Of a DNA stretch of 64,000 nt, positions 9,796 to 22,589 are shown one piece after another. The DNA is taken from the NCBI RefSeq assembly GCF_027595985.1, contig NC_073305.1:23430028-23494027 (forward strand), given 5' to 3'. The stretch is from Sorex araneus (Eukaryota > Chordata > Mammalia > Eulipotyphla > Soricidae). Under the pieces are notes generated by a model. That model was not told the origin of the DNA and ran no database searches. It was given only the letters and a program-made list of their open reading frames with translations. Position 1 is the first letter of the stretch. Every line of letters starts with the position of its first letter. The translations under genes were made by a program, and so were the position numbers.

Positions 9796-11360
9796 CATTA
9801 CTTGGCATTGTTTGGCACTGCCTGGCATGGATTGGCACATTCAGGCACTGCCTGACACAGATTGGCACAGACAGGCAAGCTACATTGTCTGGTATGAGTT
9901 GGCATGGTATACAAGGCACCACCTCCTAGCACTGTCTGGCACTATCTGGTGCAGATCGGCATTTTCTGGTATTAGTTGGCATGGAAGTTCACAGTTTGGC
10001 AAGACTGGTATGGATTGGCATAGCCTGACATTGCCAACACTACCTGGCAAGCTGGCACACACTGGCATGTATGAGTACCACCTGGAACAAATGGACATTG
10101 TCTGAAATGGATTGGCATGAACTGATCCAGGCTGGTAAAGACTGACAAGAATTGGAACCACCTGATACTGCCTAGAAACTGGCATTTCTTGGCTTGTGTT
10201 GGCATGGCTAGCAGAGTTTAATGATGGGAGACATAAACTGGCATAGTTTGGCATCACCTCATCACCGACTACATGTTGGCATGGTCTGGCAGTGGCTGGC
10301 TCTGACCAGCAAGGCTGGCATCCTTTAGCACAGGTTGCCATGGACAGGCATATACTGGCATTAATTTGCACCACCTGGCAATGCTAGTATGGATTGGTAC
10401 ATACAGGCATTGTCTGGCATGGATCAGCATAGGCTGGCATTGGCTGTCAGAGCCAGGTATAAATTACTACCACCTGACACAGGTTGACATAAACTGGTGT
10501 TGCATGGCAGAGATGCACAGAGTGACAGCATTGACACAGACAGGCATCGCCTGGCTCCAGGTGGCATGGTCTGGAACAGATTGTTACAGGTTGGTACATG
10601 TTGGCATGAACTGGCATAGTTTTTCACTGCCTGACACTATTGGTACTTACTGGCAAGATGGACACAGACTGACATTACCTGGCAAGATTGGTATGGACTG
10701 GTATAGGTTGGTACTGGGTGGCACAGGTCAGCATGGATCAACATCATCTGACACAAGTGGCACAAGATGACAATATTGACATTGGCTGGCAAGACTGGCA
10801 CCACCTGGCAGTTTCTGGAACTGCCTTGCAAGATTTACAGACTGCCATTGTCTGGCATGTGTTGGCACAGATAAGTGCCACATGCACAGGGCAGTACAGA
10901 GTGGAAAGGATTAGCACAGACTGACACTATCTGACTCTGGGTGGCATGGACTGGCAAGACTGTCACATTTGGCATAAACTAACAGAGTGGTATTACTTGA
11001 TATAAATTGGCACCATTTAGCATGGACTGGTACAGGTTGGCATAAACCTGCATCACCTGGTACAGGGTGACACAGCCTTACACCATGTTGCACCAGGTGG
11101 CATGGGCTGACAGACAGGCACAGGTTAGCTAGATGGAAGCTTCCCAGTAAGGGTGGCATTCAGGAAATCTCTGAATACATACTGGCATAGGTGAGAAAGT
11201 CTGGGGCCTGGTATGGGGTGGTACATATGGGCATGGTTGACAGAGACTGACACGGGTGACACTGAGTGGTACTGCCTGGCACAGACTGCCATGGGTTGGC
11301 ACAAAATAGCTTAACTTGGCATCAAATTCCACAGACTGGAATCAAGTACTACAGATGGGC
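9796..11360. repeat. Degenerate 10-bp tandem repeat, block 2 (TGGCA array)
   Basis: Same decamer as block 1, longer and clearer. TGGCA or variants start at 9803, 9813, 9823, 9833, 9843, 9853, 9863 and 9873 and continue in register for most of 1.5 kb. Common units are CCTGGCATGG, ATTGGCACAG and ACTGGCATAG. A 164-residue minus-strand open frame (9880-10374) and several smaller ones cross it and are composition artefacts. Confidence 0.9.
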
Positions 11361-13221
11361 ATGACTTTGACCTTTTGTGCTCAGCTGTGATCTGTCCTGA
11401 TCAGCCTGGGGTTCTCAGAGTCGGCAGAAGTGGGGAGATTCTCCCTGGGAAAGATCATCCCACCCTACAAACTAGAAGCTCAAGACAATCTGATTTGACT
11501 TTTCTGATTCCTAGAGTATCCTTCAAAGTATTTTTGACAGAGGGTTTATGAAAAAAAAATTACTGGGAAAATGATAGATATAAGAAAAGTTTATTAGGGA
11601 AATAGAATGCTTGCAAAGAGATGCAGATAGGGCTTTACTCCCAAGTAAGGGGGGCAGAGTAGAGACTGGGTATGTGTCTGGGTTTATATATGGGGCAACT
11701 GTGTAACTGAGGTCTGGGAATCAGGCCTGAAGAAAGTTAGTACTATTGAGACAGCTTTCTCTTTTGGTTCAGAGGTCATCTGCATCTACTGAAAAGTACT
11801 CTGTTTAGCCATGTCACGGGAATGGAAACTTGCTGAGCCATTCTGGAGGGCAGGTACAGAAACCTGTTTCCTCATGGCAGTGTCCGAGAAAGTGAAGGTT
11901 TGTGTCTTGGCATTACTCACTTTAGCTGTGCAGGCTGAGCTGTTCAATGCAGGGCTCAGTGGTGCTGATGGTGGAACTTGGGTATGGAACTCCCAAGTCT
12001 CACGCCTGCTAGGTGAACTCAATATAAAACAATTAGTGCCACTTCCTGGGGAATGAAGGGATTCTCATGAGCATCCAATACTTTGCACCCAATACTACGC
12101 ACCCAATACTTTTCTACATCTTCCTATGATTCAAACACACTTCAAAGTAAGACCTAGGAGAGTCACCTTTCTATCTTATAGCCCCTAAAATATTATTGGA
12201 AATTACAATGAAACTTCCTGATGCCCTTGAAACGTACTTAGGACTTGCAAAGAGAACTTAGAGGACAGACAGATGCTGTTGGAGGCAAACAGAGGAGCTG
12301 GGAGGTCAGAGTTGCTGAGGACCTCCAGGTGGAACTCATAAACCCAAATCCAAATAAATAAACCATACCCCAAACTTTGGGACAGTGCTCTGCTCAGCAG
12401 AGGTGCTGGGAGGCCACACGCTGCAGTGAGAGCAGCAGCACTTGGCAGCAGGCCTGTCCTCCTATGCCTGCCCTTTCACTTGCCCCGGCCCCCCCAAGCC
12501 ACCTGCCGTCCAGCAGCTCCTCATGTCCAGCCCTGCAGAAATGTGCTTTCTTACCTTCATTTATTCTGGTTTCCCTTCTTCGCTATGAGCACCTAGGTGC
12601 TCCTGAGCACCTAGCAATTCTTTGGGGACTACTAGGTGCTGGAGGACCATAGAGACCTTCTGCATGAAAACCTGTGCACAGCCCCCTGAGCCATCTCTCT
12701 GGCCCTGCAGGGAGCATACTTACCCCCAGCAATCCAGGTCGAGACAGGCCACCTAGATCAGGAGCCTGGACCCAGATCCTACCACTGTCCCCAAGCTCAT
12801 AACTCATGACAGACAGGGACAGAAGCAGAGGTGGAATTAGATTCCTGCCTATGGGCACATCCTGCCTTTGAAGCCTTAGTCAGGCTATGAAAACCTCAGT
12901 GGATTGCCCACCTGGCTGGTGGTCTGTCCTCTCACCCAGTGCACGGTGCCCAGGCTGAGATAGGGCATGGACTTTGAAACACCACAGCTCTGGGGTCAAG
13001 CCTCAGCTCTCCAGACCCAAAGACTTCTGGGGGTTCATTGATAAATACATCGGTCACACATTTGGGGGTTGGGGGTAAGGTGGCTGATTGAGGGGTGGTG
13101 GTGGCTGGAACCCAGGGTGCCATTCTTCAGGAATCAACAGGATTGAGTGGGGGTTGGTGCCCACGCCTGCCTGTCAAATGACTGCTGAAACTATGATGCA
13201 GGGTAGATGGAGCTAAAATTG
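11361..13221. other. Unassigned intergenic DNA
   Basis: About 1.9 kb without recognised genes or clear SINE/L1 copies. It holds a small triplicated motif at 12071-12113 (CACCCAATACT-like) and a G+C-richer stretch at 12380-12560. Confidence 0.5.
12071..12113. repeat. Three-copy short tandem repeat
   Basis: Consecutive 13-15 bp units are built on GCACCCAATACTNN, the first copy being GCATCCAATACTTT. Confidence 0.7.
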
Positions 13222-13300
13222 ATGTGTGCTTGCTTGCTTGCATGTGTGTGTGTGTGTTTGTTTGTGTGTGTGTGTGCATGAGCGTGTACATATATGTGTG
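13222..13300. repeat. (TG)n microsatellite
   Basis: Imperfect GCTT units followed by TG/TTTG repeats. Confidence 0.85.
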
Positions 13301-13964
13301 CTGAAACAACTATCACTGGTCACTCTGAAGCAGGCAATTCGGTGGCATTTAGTGCTTGCACAATTTAGTGTAGTGATCACAATCAGCTCTTGAGTTACAA
13401 GATTCTTTCATTACCCTCAAGAAAACACCCTGAACCTCTAAATCATACCTCATCCCCTACCTCCCAACTCCCGATAACCTTGTGATCCCTGATTTGCATT
13501 CTGCCTCTGTGGATTTACCTGTCCTGAAGATCTTTCATAAAAGTAATCACAGAGAGGCCTAGAAAGATGGTACAAGGGTTAAGGTGCTTTGATAGGGACT
13601 GGGAGGAATGTTGTATTTTGAATATTCTGAATGTTTCTAGCCCAAGGAGACAATAAACATGTGCTCTATCATACCCAAACTGTCCTCTTTCAAGTGCCAG
13701 GTAGGATGCAACCAGATACTTCCTTTGATAAGTGCTTATCGGGCTCATGTTCTGGCCAAACCCACTGAGCTTTCCCTTTGTTGCTCTGCTGCAAATGAGT
13801 ATGTTTTCAGACTTGTGTTGCCCGGATATATGTCACTTTTGCTTACTCGATGCTCCTGTCCTCTTCTTTTTTCTTCCTTTTTTTGCCAGTGTGGATATCA
13901 AACAATGCTCAAGGATGAGAGCCCTTGCTATGAAACACTCAGTTAACTGGGACAGACGGGACGC
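13301..13964. other. Unassigned intergenic DNA
   Basis: Mostly unrecognised. Positions 13555-13640 may be a heavily decayed SINE (AGAAAGATGGTACAAGGGTT). Confidence 0.45.
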
Positions 13965-14115
13965 TTGGGTCTAGTAATGTGGTATTGCCTTGGCTCCTTA
14001 GTGCTGGGGAGCCACCAGGGTTATACCAGGTGATTCTTAGGAGGTCTTGTGATGTGAGGCATCAAACTTTTGGCATTGAACATGCAAGGAATGAATCTCA
14101 ATCTTTGAGGTATCT
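13965..14115 (-). mobile_element. Old long-type tRNA SINE fragment
   Basis: TGCTGGGGAGCCACCAGGGT with GAGGCATCAAAC and AACATGCAAGGAATGA on plus resembles the copy at 51034-51280. Confidence 0.6.
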
Positions 14116-15057
14116 ATCCCATCTTATTATAGCCACTCTTTGAATTGTCTTTGAGAATTTATTACTGTTAGTCCAGAGTTAAGAAGAGTTTATTTTCTCT
14201 TTCTTCACACCCAGATCCAGGATTTCTGAGGTTTAAATGAATAGGTATACCTTCCTTCTCAGCACAGTGATTGGCTTAGGAATCAGCACCTGATGCACTT
14301 TGGGCCACTTAAGATGAATTTCAGGATTTTTACTGTAACTGTTGAGGAAAAAAATAATTCTTCTTACCAGTTTGTAGATTTAAGGTCAATCCTAGATCTA
14401 CTGGGGACGAACACAAAGACTATGTGACATGAAGTCAGCATAGAGGGTACATCTAAGAGTTAGATCCACACAGAACGATAAAAGATGTGCCTGCTGATAA
14501 TACTAAGCATTCAGATCTAGGCAGGCTTGATGAGAATATACCGAACCCAGTGAATACTTCTGAAGCTAGTGAAACTGAGAGCTAAATGCAAGATAGAAAA
14601 AATAGTCAGCAAGCTTTCTGGGCAGGGACAGTTGTCCTATTTTGCCTTTCCCCAAAAAGCCTTAGGATAAGGTCAGTTTGAACTCTCTCAGAAACCTTTG
14701 CTTAGTTTCAAGGAATATGTAACGTGTCTTAGGAACCAGCTCACAGGAGAAGTATTGATTATTCTGTCTTTCACCAACTGCAACCTGCCTCTTCTAAAAG
14801 TGCTTCCCTGCTTCCCCTTTCCCTGTAAAAATTACTTTTTGCAGACAAGATGGATACTTTGAGGATCTGAGCCCAATGTCTTCTATCCTGCTGTCCTGCT
14901 GTCAGCAAAGACCTTTCTCAACCCATTGCCATGTCTCTTGATTGACTGGCTCCCCAGTGGTCAGTTGCACCTTCAAAGTTACATTACATCTAGATTTCGC
15001 AGATATTATAGTCAATAAATCCCTTTATGCTTACCCATCCCTTCATGGTTGGCCAAG
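14116..15057. other. Unassigned intergenic DNA
   Basis: A+T-rich, with no recognised feature. Confidence 0.5.
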
Positions 15058-15067
15058 CTAACTTAGC

Positions 15068-15076
15068 ATTTATTTT

Positions 15077-15129
<53 letters not shown>

Positions 15130-15240
15130 TTTTGTTTTTGGGTCACACCCAGCTGTGTTCAGAACTTGTTCCTTGTAACTGGGACGACCGTGTGCAAGGC
15201 AAGCGAGTACCTCACCTACATTGTACTATCTCTTTGGCCC
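15068..15240 (-). mobile_element. SINE copy whose tail is a (TATC)n microsatellite
   Basis: A shortened minus-strand SINE (TTTGGGTCACACCCAGCTGTG ... TCTCTTTGGCCCC on plus) whose A-rich tail has become (TATC)n at 15077-15129. The TSD CTAACTTAGC is at 15058-15067 and 15241-15250. Confidence 0.85.
15077..15129. repeat. (TATC)n microsatellite
   Basis: About 13 uninterrupted tetranucleotide units inside the tail of the SINE at 15068-15240. Confidence 0.95.
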
Positions 15241-15250
15241 CTAACTTAGC

Positions 15251-15500
15251 TTTTTTTGACTTAGCTAAATTAGAGATTGACGTAGCTTTTTGTCCCCATT
15301 ATTCAAAGAGTGCTGTGTTCAGGGTGTTTGGGATCAAAATAAAGGTTGGCAGCAGATGTTAGTATAATTCTATTAATAATATTCTAGAACTTTCTGAGGA
15401 CAAATGTCATTCTTGAGCTATAAAATACAAGATTTGCATTTTCCTTCTTTCTTGATAGCATCTTTCAAAGAGGTAACTTCTCATTACCCTTTTGTTTTTT
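15251..15500. other. Unassigned DNA between two SINEs
   Basis: A+T-rich. No recognised feature. Confidence 0.45.
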
Positions 15501-15518
15501 TCCTCTCCTACCTTCTTG

Positions 15519-15689
15519 GTTTTTTTTCTTTTTGGGTCACACCCAGCGATGCTCAGGCCTGACTTCTGGCTCTGCACTCAGGAATCACTCCTGGTGGTGC
15601 TCGGGGACCATATGGGGTGATGGGAATCGAACCCAGGTCAGCCACGTGCAAGGCAAATGCTCTACCTGCTGTACTATCGCTCCAGCCCC
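15519..15689 (-). mobile_element. Shrew tRNA-derived SINE, young-looking
   Basis: Full length on the minus strand, with a perfect 18-bp TSD TCCTCTCCTACCTTCTTG (15501-15518 and 15690-15707). Confidence 0.95.
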
Positions 15690-15999
15690 TCCTCTCCTAC
15701 CTTCTTGAGTGAGTTTGCTTCTAGGGTATTTATGATACAAATATTTGACACTGTTGCTACCCTCCTTTTGGGAGCAGCAAAAATGCTGTGACGATTTAGA
15801 AGATGATAATATTTAAAGAAAGAGACAGAAACATATATTTGTTATAAGCTTATCTTTTTTTTAGAGTTGAAGCTTATGAGTTTATCTATGCCCACTATAT
15901 TCATAATTACAATTTAATATCTGCATACAAAAGCTATGTAAAAATCCATTTTTCCCAAATATACAAATTTTCTTTTTGGATAGTTCAAAACATTTTGAT

Positions 16000-18900
16000 C
16001 ACAGATTTCAACAGGTTTAGGCTGAAAAAAATATCACCAATCTAGCAATATCACTTAACACTGTTTGCAAAACACAAATCTTCCTATAACTGTAAATCGT
16101 TTCCTATTCTCTAGTATTCTTCTGATTCTCAGGGCATGAAAACATTGATGGTGGTTTTGTATATGTGTGTGGGGGGTAATATGTGTTTTCTCTGAAGAAA
16201 GCCTGGAGAACTAATTTGGTTCTAGAATCAAATGAAAAATGCCAAGTTAATTAGGGAGAACCCAAATGAAAGAGGTGGTATCACATCAGCCCATTCATGC
16301 CCTGACAGCTTCTATATCAACAATACATGCATAATTAAATAAAGTGTCTTCTTTTTCTTCCATTGTGCTCCGTAATTTACATGAGTATTCTCTGCATCCT
16401 GAGAAGGACAGAATTTTATTTGATTGTCTTGTGCATAAGGTGGGTCAGCTTTAACTGTGCAACAGAAAGCCACAGACAGCATTTTACCTGCATGATATTG
16501 CTCTTGAAGGCGGCGTTAATTCATGTGGAAAACACTAGGAATGCACGCTTTTTGCATTTGCAAACATTTATACAGCACAGTAAAAATTCTGTGATAAGGC
16601 CAAACCTTTTCCCCCCAGTCTGTTATTTGTGTGTTTTAAATGTTTCATTTTTTTGTTTTAAAGATTAAAGTAAAATGTTTCAAGTGTAAAAAATACACAC
16701 CGGGCAAATCCTTACCTGGATAATAAATATCTACATCACAGTACAATAAAATTTCTTTTCTATAAAATTTAAATATGGATTATAGTCTATCACTACCAAA
16801 AGAAACACTATGCTAGTATTTCCATATTATTAAAACAACAGGAAAAATTACAAGCTTACTTGAGAACCTGATGCCATGACCAGTGGAAAGGGCAAAGAGA
16901 TCCGAATGACGGTAAGCATTCACTCCCCTTTTTGAAGAGAAACAGTGGCTGGGGTTATTCAATTGACGAAAAAGGATTAGCCTTATAAACGCTGGCTACA
17001 TTTCAAAAACCATAGGACTGGTTGATAATTTATGACTCATGCAGCAAAAGGTCAATAGGACATGAATAGGTTAGAGCTCCATAGAATCAAAATGTATCAC
17101 TGACAATGACATGCTCTAAGGGCACTCAGCTGTTCCTGGGGATGCTGAGTCTGGAGGGGGGGGGGTAGGAGCTTAGTGTTGAGGAGAGGCCCAGGCTCCC
17201 ACACCTGTTCAGGGCCTAGAATGGCCTTGCTGGAATAGAGCTGGACCTGGCGGGCCACCCTGATGCCTGAGCTGCAGACGGAAGAGGTGTCCCTCGAGGC
17301 AGGTGAGGAGGAATCACCAGACTGAGGCATCAACACAAGCGCATCATCGAGGACCAAGGCTCATTGGACTAGAAAAAGCTCGGAAGGCGGCACATGGTGT
17401 TTTGAGCAGATTCATAAGGAAGAAAAGATCTTACTTTTTTTTTGTTTGATTTTTAAAAACTATTTCTGGAAATACTTCACGTTTAAATTGAAGAGCAAAG
17501 TACACTTGAAGGTCACACACAGATACACATAGACACACATACTCACACCACTCATCCCTAAAGGTGAAGTGATATATAAATAAGAATCCCATTTTATAAG
17601 GGGTATGTTCTCCTCTATGCTGGGATGTTGCCCCACAGTGGGCAGTTTCAATCAGATCTGCACTTGATTTGAAAGTTCAGACAATATAAGAAACAACACT
17701 AAAAAGAATCCAGAGCAAATCCCTTCTATTTGAGTTTTATGAGATGGAGTCTTGAGATGCACTAAATATCCAATCACTTACAGAAGGAATGAGTTTAGTC
17801 ACTTTGACCACTGGGTTCACGATCCTTTGAGCCCTTTGAGCCTTTCCTTTCACATGAAATACTTTAAGGCTTGTTTTCCTCTCTACGAAGTAGCCAGTCT
17901 TCAGTAAGATTTTTCCAGACTGGGTTTCCCTGTTTAAGGCAATACTTTGAGGAATCTTCATTCATCCTGAAGTTTGCTTGGGACTGGATGGCTGGGTGTA
18001 GATAAACTGTACTGTTTGGCCAATGCCCAACTATGGCTAATCACCAAAGCTATCTTATTTAGCTGTAGATAGGCTCTGGAATTACAGTGGAATTTGTGTG
18101 CATCTGAAGTACCAGGAATCTTTGTCAAACACATCAGGGGAATCTGTTTTTCTTCTGGAAGGCTTGATGCCCCCAAGAGTCTATGAGCCCTTCCAGTACC
18201 CTGCCAACTTGCCATCCTTGCATTCCCTTCTGAAGAAAGCCAGCCTCGTATAGCAGAGTGAATCTGGGATTAAACCTTTTATGTCTCAGAGTCATTTTCC
18301 AAGGAGAGTTAACAGAAGGAGCTGAGATTAATAACTCAGCAAAGCAAAGATTTAAGGAAATGTCTAAAGACTGCCTAGGGTAAACAAAACCAAAAACAGA
18401 AAAAAAATCTATCTGTTCAGGAACGTCATGCCTATCATTTTCATCTCTGCATCTACTTCCTTTCTCTGGTTAGCCAGTTCCATAGTGATGACCTTGATTT
18501 CCCTTCCCCAGAAGCCAGTCCAATAACTTTAGGATATTAAGCAGATAAATTTCCTCTTGGATTATTTCCAGTTACATATGGGCTTCTCCATGGTCATCCT
18601 CTGTCTTCCTTGAAATAGTTGACTAGCTTAAGTCAAATTGTTATTACGATGCAATATCAAATATATTTTCATTAATGATGAAGCAGGCCATAATTTTTGT
18701 CTAATAAAATTAGAAATTTGAATATGAAAAAAATCAGAAAAACCAGATTCTTTCCCCTTAAATTCATACAATATAAAAGGTTGGGAGGGTTTTAGAGTTC
18801 ATGACCTATTTACTAGGTGAGAAAACCAAGACTTAGTCAAAAATCTATCATTTGACAGACTGTAAGCTCAAAATCAGGTATCCTGATTTTTGAGTTGGTT

Positions 18901-20457
18901 CTGCTCCACCAAACTTAAAAAAATTTAGTTGACTTGGTTTTCACAGTGTATTTTATTCCTTTGTGTTTTAGGTAAATACCACTGATATGGCTTATTTCCC
19001 CCAATAGTTCTAGGGTAAGGCAGTACAAGGCAGGCAAAGAAATAATTTATGTCTACTATGTCAGTGAAGAACAAGATACATTCAATTGCATGGGTACATT
19101 CTTTGCCCATTTCCTGGCAATGAGGTCTCACCATTGGTTTTCTGTGCACAAGCTACTCTAAAGTTTGTCATTGGGAAAGCCAGGTGAGGCAAGAAAGGTG
19201 AGTGAGGATTTGTGTACACTGTTTGCAGGTATTTTCTCTGGACTATCTGCCTGGGGAATGCTAGAAGAGGGACAGATAGGGTCAGTAGCCAGACCAGTCT
19301 TGGTTTAGTGACAGTCAAGCCTCAGAAATAGAGGGAAAGGGGAAGAGGCAACATTTGTGAGCTTTAGAATTTAAGAAGGGAGCATCCTTAAACCATCAGT
19401 ATATGAAGAGAGCTCTTGGAAAATGGTGCTTCCTTCAACTCGGAATGTAATGACACTAATCTTGCCTCCAGAACAAGACTTAAATTGCAGCTTGTTCCCT
19501 CCATGATTAAAAAGATTTAATCCACAGGGAAATCTGTTTGTCAGCTCAATGGAGATGCAATCAGGATAAACAACTTCAGGAAACTTGGGAGGTGATGGAG
19601 CAGATGTCATTGAAAAGTGACAACCCTCTGTAAATGGGTTTGATTTCTGTGGAAATTTTCTCTGCACCTAAATTGTAAAGAAGCCTTCCTACTATAAAGT
19701 AATACTATGTGAACTGTGGGAAACTGTTGGGTCACTGACACTGATGAAGATTTCTAATTTCTTGGGGGGCTCACTGATGAAAATCTTTCTCCTGCTTGGC
19801 CTAAAGTCAGTCAAAAACCTGCATGTCTTTGAGTCGTACTGTTGGACAACTTGAATTAAATCAGAGGATTACAAACATGACAGTGAAGGGACAGCTTAGT
19901 TTCTGTGAAAAATTCTTCTGTACATTCCATGCTAGGCATTAGGAGAGAATGAAACGTGTTGAACACAGCACCCGTTTTAGGTGAAAATATGTTCAAACCT
20001 TCCCCTAAAAAGCTGAAATCCACCTCTTAACCTGCAAAACATCAGGAATGGATCAAGAGGATTATACCATCTCAGTTTTAAGGCTTCTCTCACCTTCTGC
20101 TGTGCCATCTTGCTTGCTTGAGCCTCTGACCAGGGACAGATGGGAGCTGGTGATGATTTGGTGCTGGTGAATGAATGATTGTCCCCACCCCACCTCAACA
20201 ACTGCAAAACCTCCAAAGCATTCACATCAAAAGGACTGGAGAACAAACAAAATGCAACAGTTAAAAGTACCCACATTCAAGGGGCAATTTCATCCATGTC
20301 TGTGTCCAGGATGACCTCCCTCTCCCCCCCCACCCCCCCACCCCATCAATCCCTCACAACACAAAGAAACAAAAGAACAAACAGAGCAGAGTGAGGCAAT
20401 GGAATGAAATGGTGCCCAACAGTGCTGTAGGAATTGTGAGAAATGAGTTGGGCCCGT
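16000..20457 (-). other. THRB: Probable THRB 3' UTR, distal limit uncertain
   Basis: The DNA after the THRB stop is free of clear SINEs or L1s for about 4.7 kb (15708-20457). That is unusual in this repeat-rich window and fits the several-kilobase THRB 3' UTR known in mammals. It is A+T-rich, with a C-rich run near 20320-20345 and a short G-run near 17155. AATAAA on the minus strand (plus tttatt) occurs near 16415 and near 18950, and other candidates exist, so I cannot fix the poly(A) site. Scattered short open frames here show no protein resemblance I recognise. Confidence 0.5.
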
Positions 20458-20730
<273 letters not shown>

Positions 20731-20736
20731 TTAATT

Positions 20737-21687
20737 AAGAAAATTTTTTGGGGGGTTGAGGTTCGGTGATTTACAGTACTGTTAATGACAGTTTTCCATG
20801 CACATAATTCCAACACTACACCTGTCACCAGTGTACCCACCCAGCTATCTCCCCTCCCCCGCCAAGAGTTCCAATTCCCCTCCTTTTCAATCTTCCCCTA
20901 ATTCAATAGAGTTAATCAGCTCTCCCATTGTGCTGTCTTCGGTCCCTTTATTGCTACATATGAGAGAGATCTCCCACATATGAGAGAGATCAATCTGTAC
21001 CAATCTCTTTCCTTCTGATTGACTTCACTCAGCATGATACCCTCTAGTTTCATCCAGGTCACAGCAAATTGCATGATTTTGTTCTTTCTTAGGGGTGCAT
21101 AGTATTCCATTGTGTATATAACGATCAACTTCTTGATCCAATCACCTGTAATCTGGCATTTGGGTTGTTTCCATCTTGGTTCTAGTACTAAGTGATGAAC
21201 ATAGGTGTGCATGTATATTTTTGAAATAATGTTTTGTATTCTGGAGCTAGATGCAAAGAAGTGGCATCGCTAATTCACATGAGTGTTTCATTTCTATTTT
21301 TGAGAACGCTCCATATTACATTCCAGAGTGGCTGAACCAGATGCCATTTCCATCAATGGTGAATGAAGGTTTCTTACTCATCACAACCCTGTCAACACTG
21401 TTTCTAGACTTTTTTTGTATGTGCTATTCTCACAGGAGTGAGAAGATATCTCAATGTTGTTTTGATTTGTATTTCCTTACCAGGAGTGACGATGAATACT
21501 TTTCATATGCTTGTTTGCTACCTGTATGTCTTCTTTGAGAAGGTGTTCAACTCCTAGCACCATTATGGATGGGGACATTAGATTTTCTGTTGCTGAGTTT
21601 TGTGAGTGCTTTATAGGTCAAGGGTATTGGTCTTTATCTGTTGTGTTGTGCAAATATTCCTTCCAATATTTCTTCCATTAAAGAGGC
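20737..21687 (-). mobile_element. 5'-truncated L1 just upstream of the THRB terminal-exon acceptor
   Basis: An older L1 subfamily: 3' UTR (20737-20930), then the ORF2 C-terminus on minus, with LIVIYTMEYYAPLRKNKIMQF near 21110. The 15-bp TSD AGACAGATGTTAATT is at 20722-20736 and 21688-21702. Its 3' end stops 37 bp before the THRB exon at 20699, and the TSD contains the likely branch point. Confidence 0.92.
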
Positions 21688-21702
21688 AGACAGATGTTAA
21701 TT

Positions 21703-22019
21703 TGAAGGTGGAAAGATGGCTCGCTTTGTCTAGTTCAGGGTCTAAAGTGTGAAGTGGCTCAAGCTGGGGATGTTTTAATGCCTAGGAAGGAGAAATGGTG
21801 CATGAACTCTGAGGAATCAGTTGTAAGATAAGGGAGGGATCTTATGTATATAAAGGGAGTCAATAAATATCTCTGGTGAAGAAAGTTGCTTCCTTAGGTC
21901 TGAATGGTGAGTACTCTTTTCAAAAAGAACAGAAAGAAAAGCCTCATTTAGACCGTTAAATATTCAGCACAAGAAGAAGAAATAGATGTAGCTTATTGTT
22001 GTGGAGGTTACCTTTGGCT
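21703..22019. other. THRB intron, unassigned
   Basis: No recognised repeat or gene. Confidence 0.5.
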
Positions 22020-22105
22020 CAGAAGGTCATGCAGTGTTGGGGCTCAAACCCAGGCCTAGCACATCCAAGGAGTATGCTCAGTCACTGAATCACACCCCCA
22101 GCACC
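22020..22105 (-). mobile_element. Old SINE fragment
   Basis: GTGTTGGGGCTCAAACCCAG, then GGAGTATGCTCAGTCACTGA on plus, is a decayed tRNA-derived head in minus orientation. Confidence 0.6.
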
Positions 22106-22589
22106 CTTCCCCCCATCTGTCTAGGAGAAATAATTTGAGTTTACACTGGCTTCCTGGAAGAATGGGGACGACAAACATGTCTATAAGAGAGGAAAGAGAT
22201 AAGAAGAGAGATTGGGAAAATCTCAGGGCATGTAAGCAAGGGATCTAAAGGAAGCTTCGAAGAATCACAAAGTGATATCATGAGAAGGTTGAATGTCTGC
22301 AGAGCATCTGGGCTACAAATGCTTGGGGTACAGGAGTTATGAACAAACTGCATGAATTTCTCATATTGCTCCAGGAAGCCCTACCACCTCTCTGTCAGGT
22401 TTTCTTGGGTTTGCTCTTGGTGGTTCTAACCAAGTAAAGTCACACTTGTAGTGTCCTGTTATTTTTAATTATTTTAAGAAAAGGACAACACTTAATCCAC
22501 TCTATAGATTCACCCCATTAATCTTGTTACTCAAAAAAAATAAGAAAAAATAATGTAATTTAGTGCAGAAAGAATGGTGGAATCAAAAA
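22106..22589. other. THRB intron, unassigned
   Basis: No recognised feature. A-rich from about 22490. Confidence 0.5.

Noticed and set aside
9880-10374. 164-residue minus-strand open frame, and the 130- and 134-residue plus-strand frames nearby
   Set aside because: They run through the TGGCA decamer array. The repeat unit itself lacks stop codons in several frames, and the products are repeats of the same few residues with no recognisable domain.
8065-11360. CRISPR-like array
   Set aside because: Regularly spaced short repeats, but the unit is 10 bp with no unique spacers, and the DNA is plainly eukaryotic.
11361-13220. Endogenous retrovirus or LTR
   Set aside because: I looked for LTR ends, primer-binding sites and gag/pol motifs here and elsewhere in the window and saw none.
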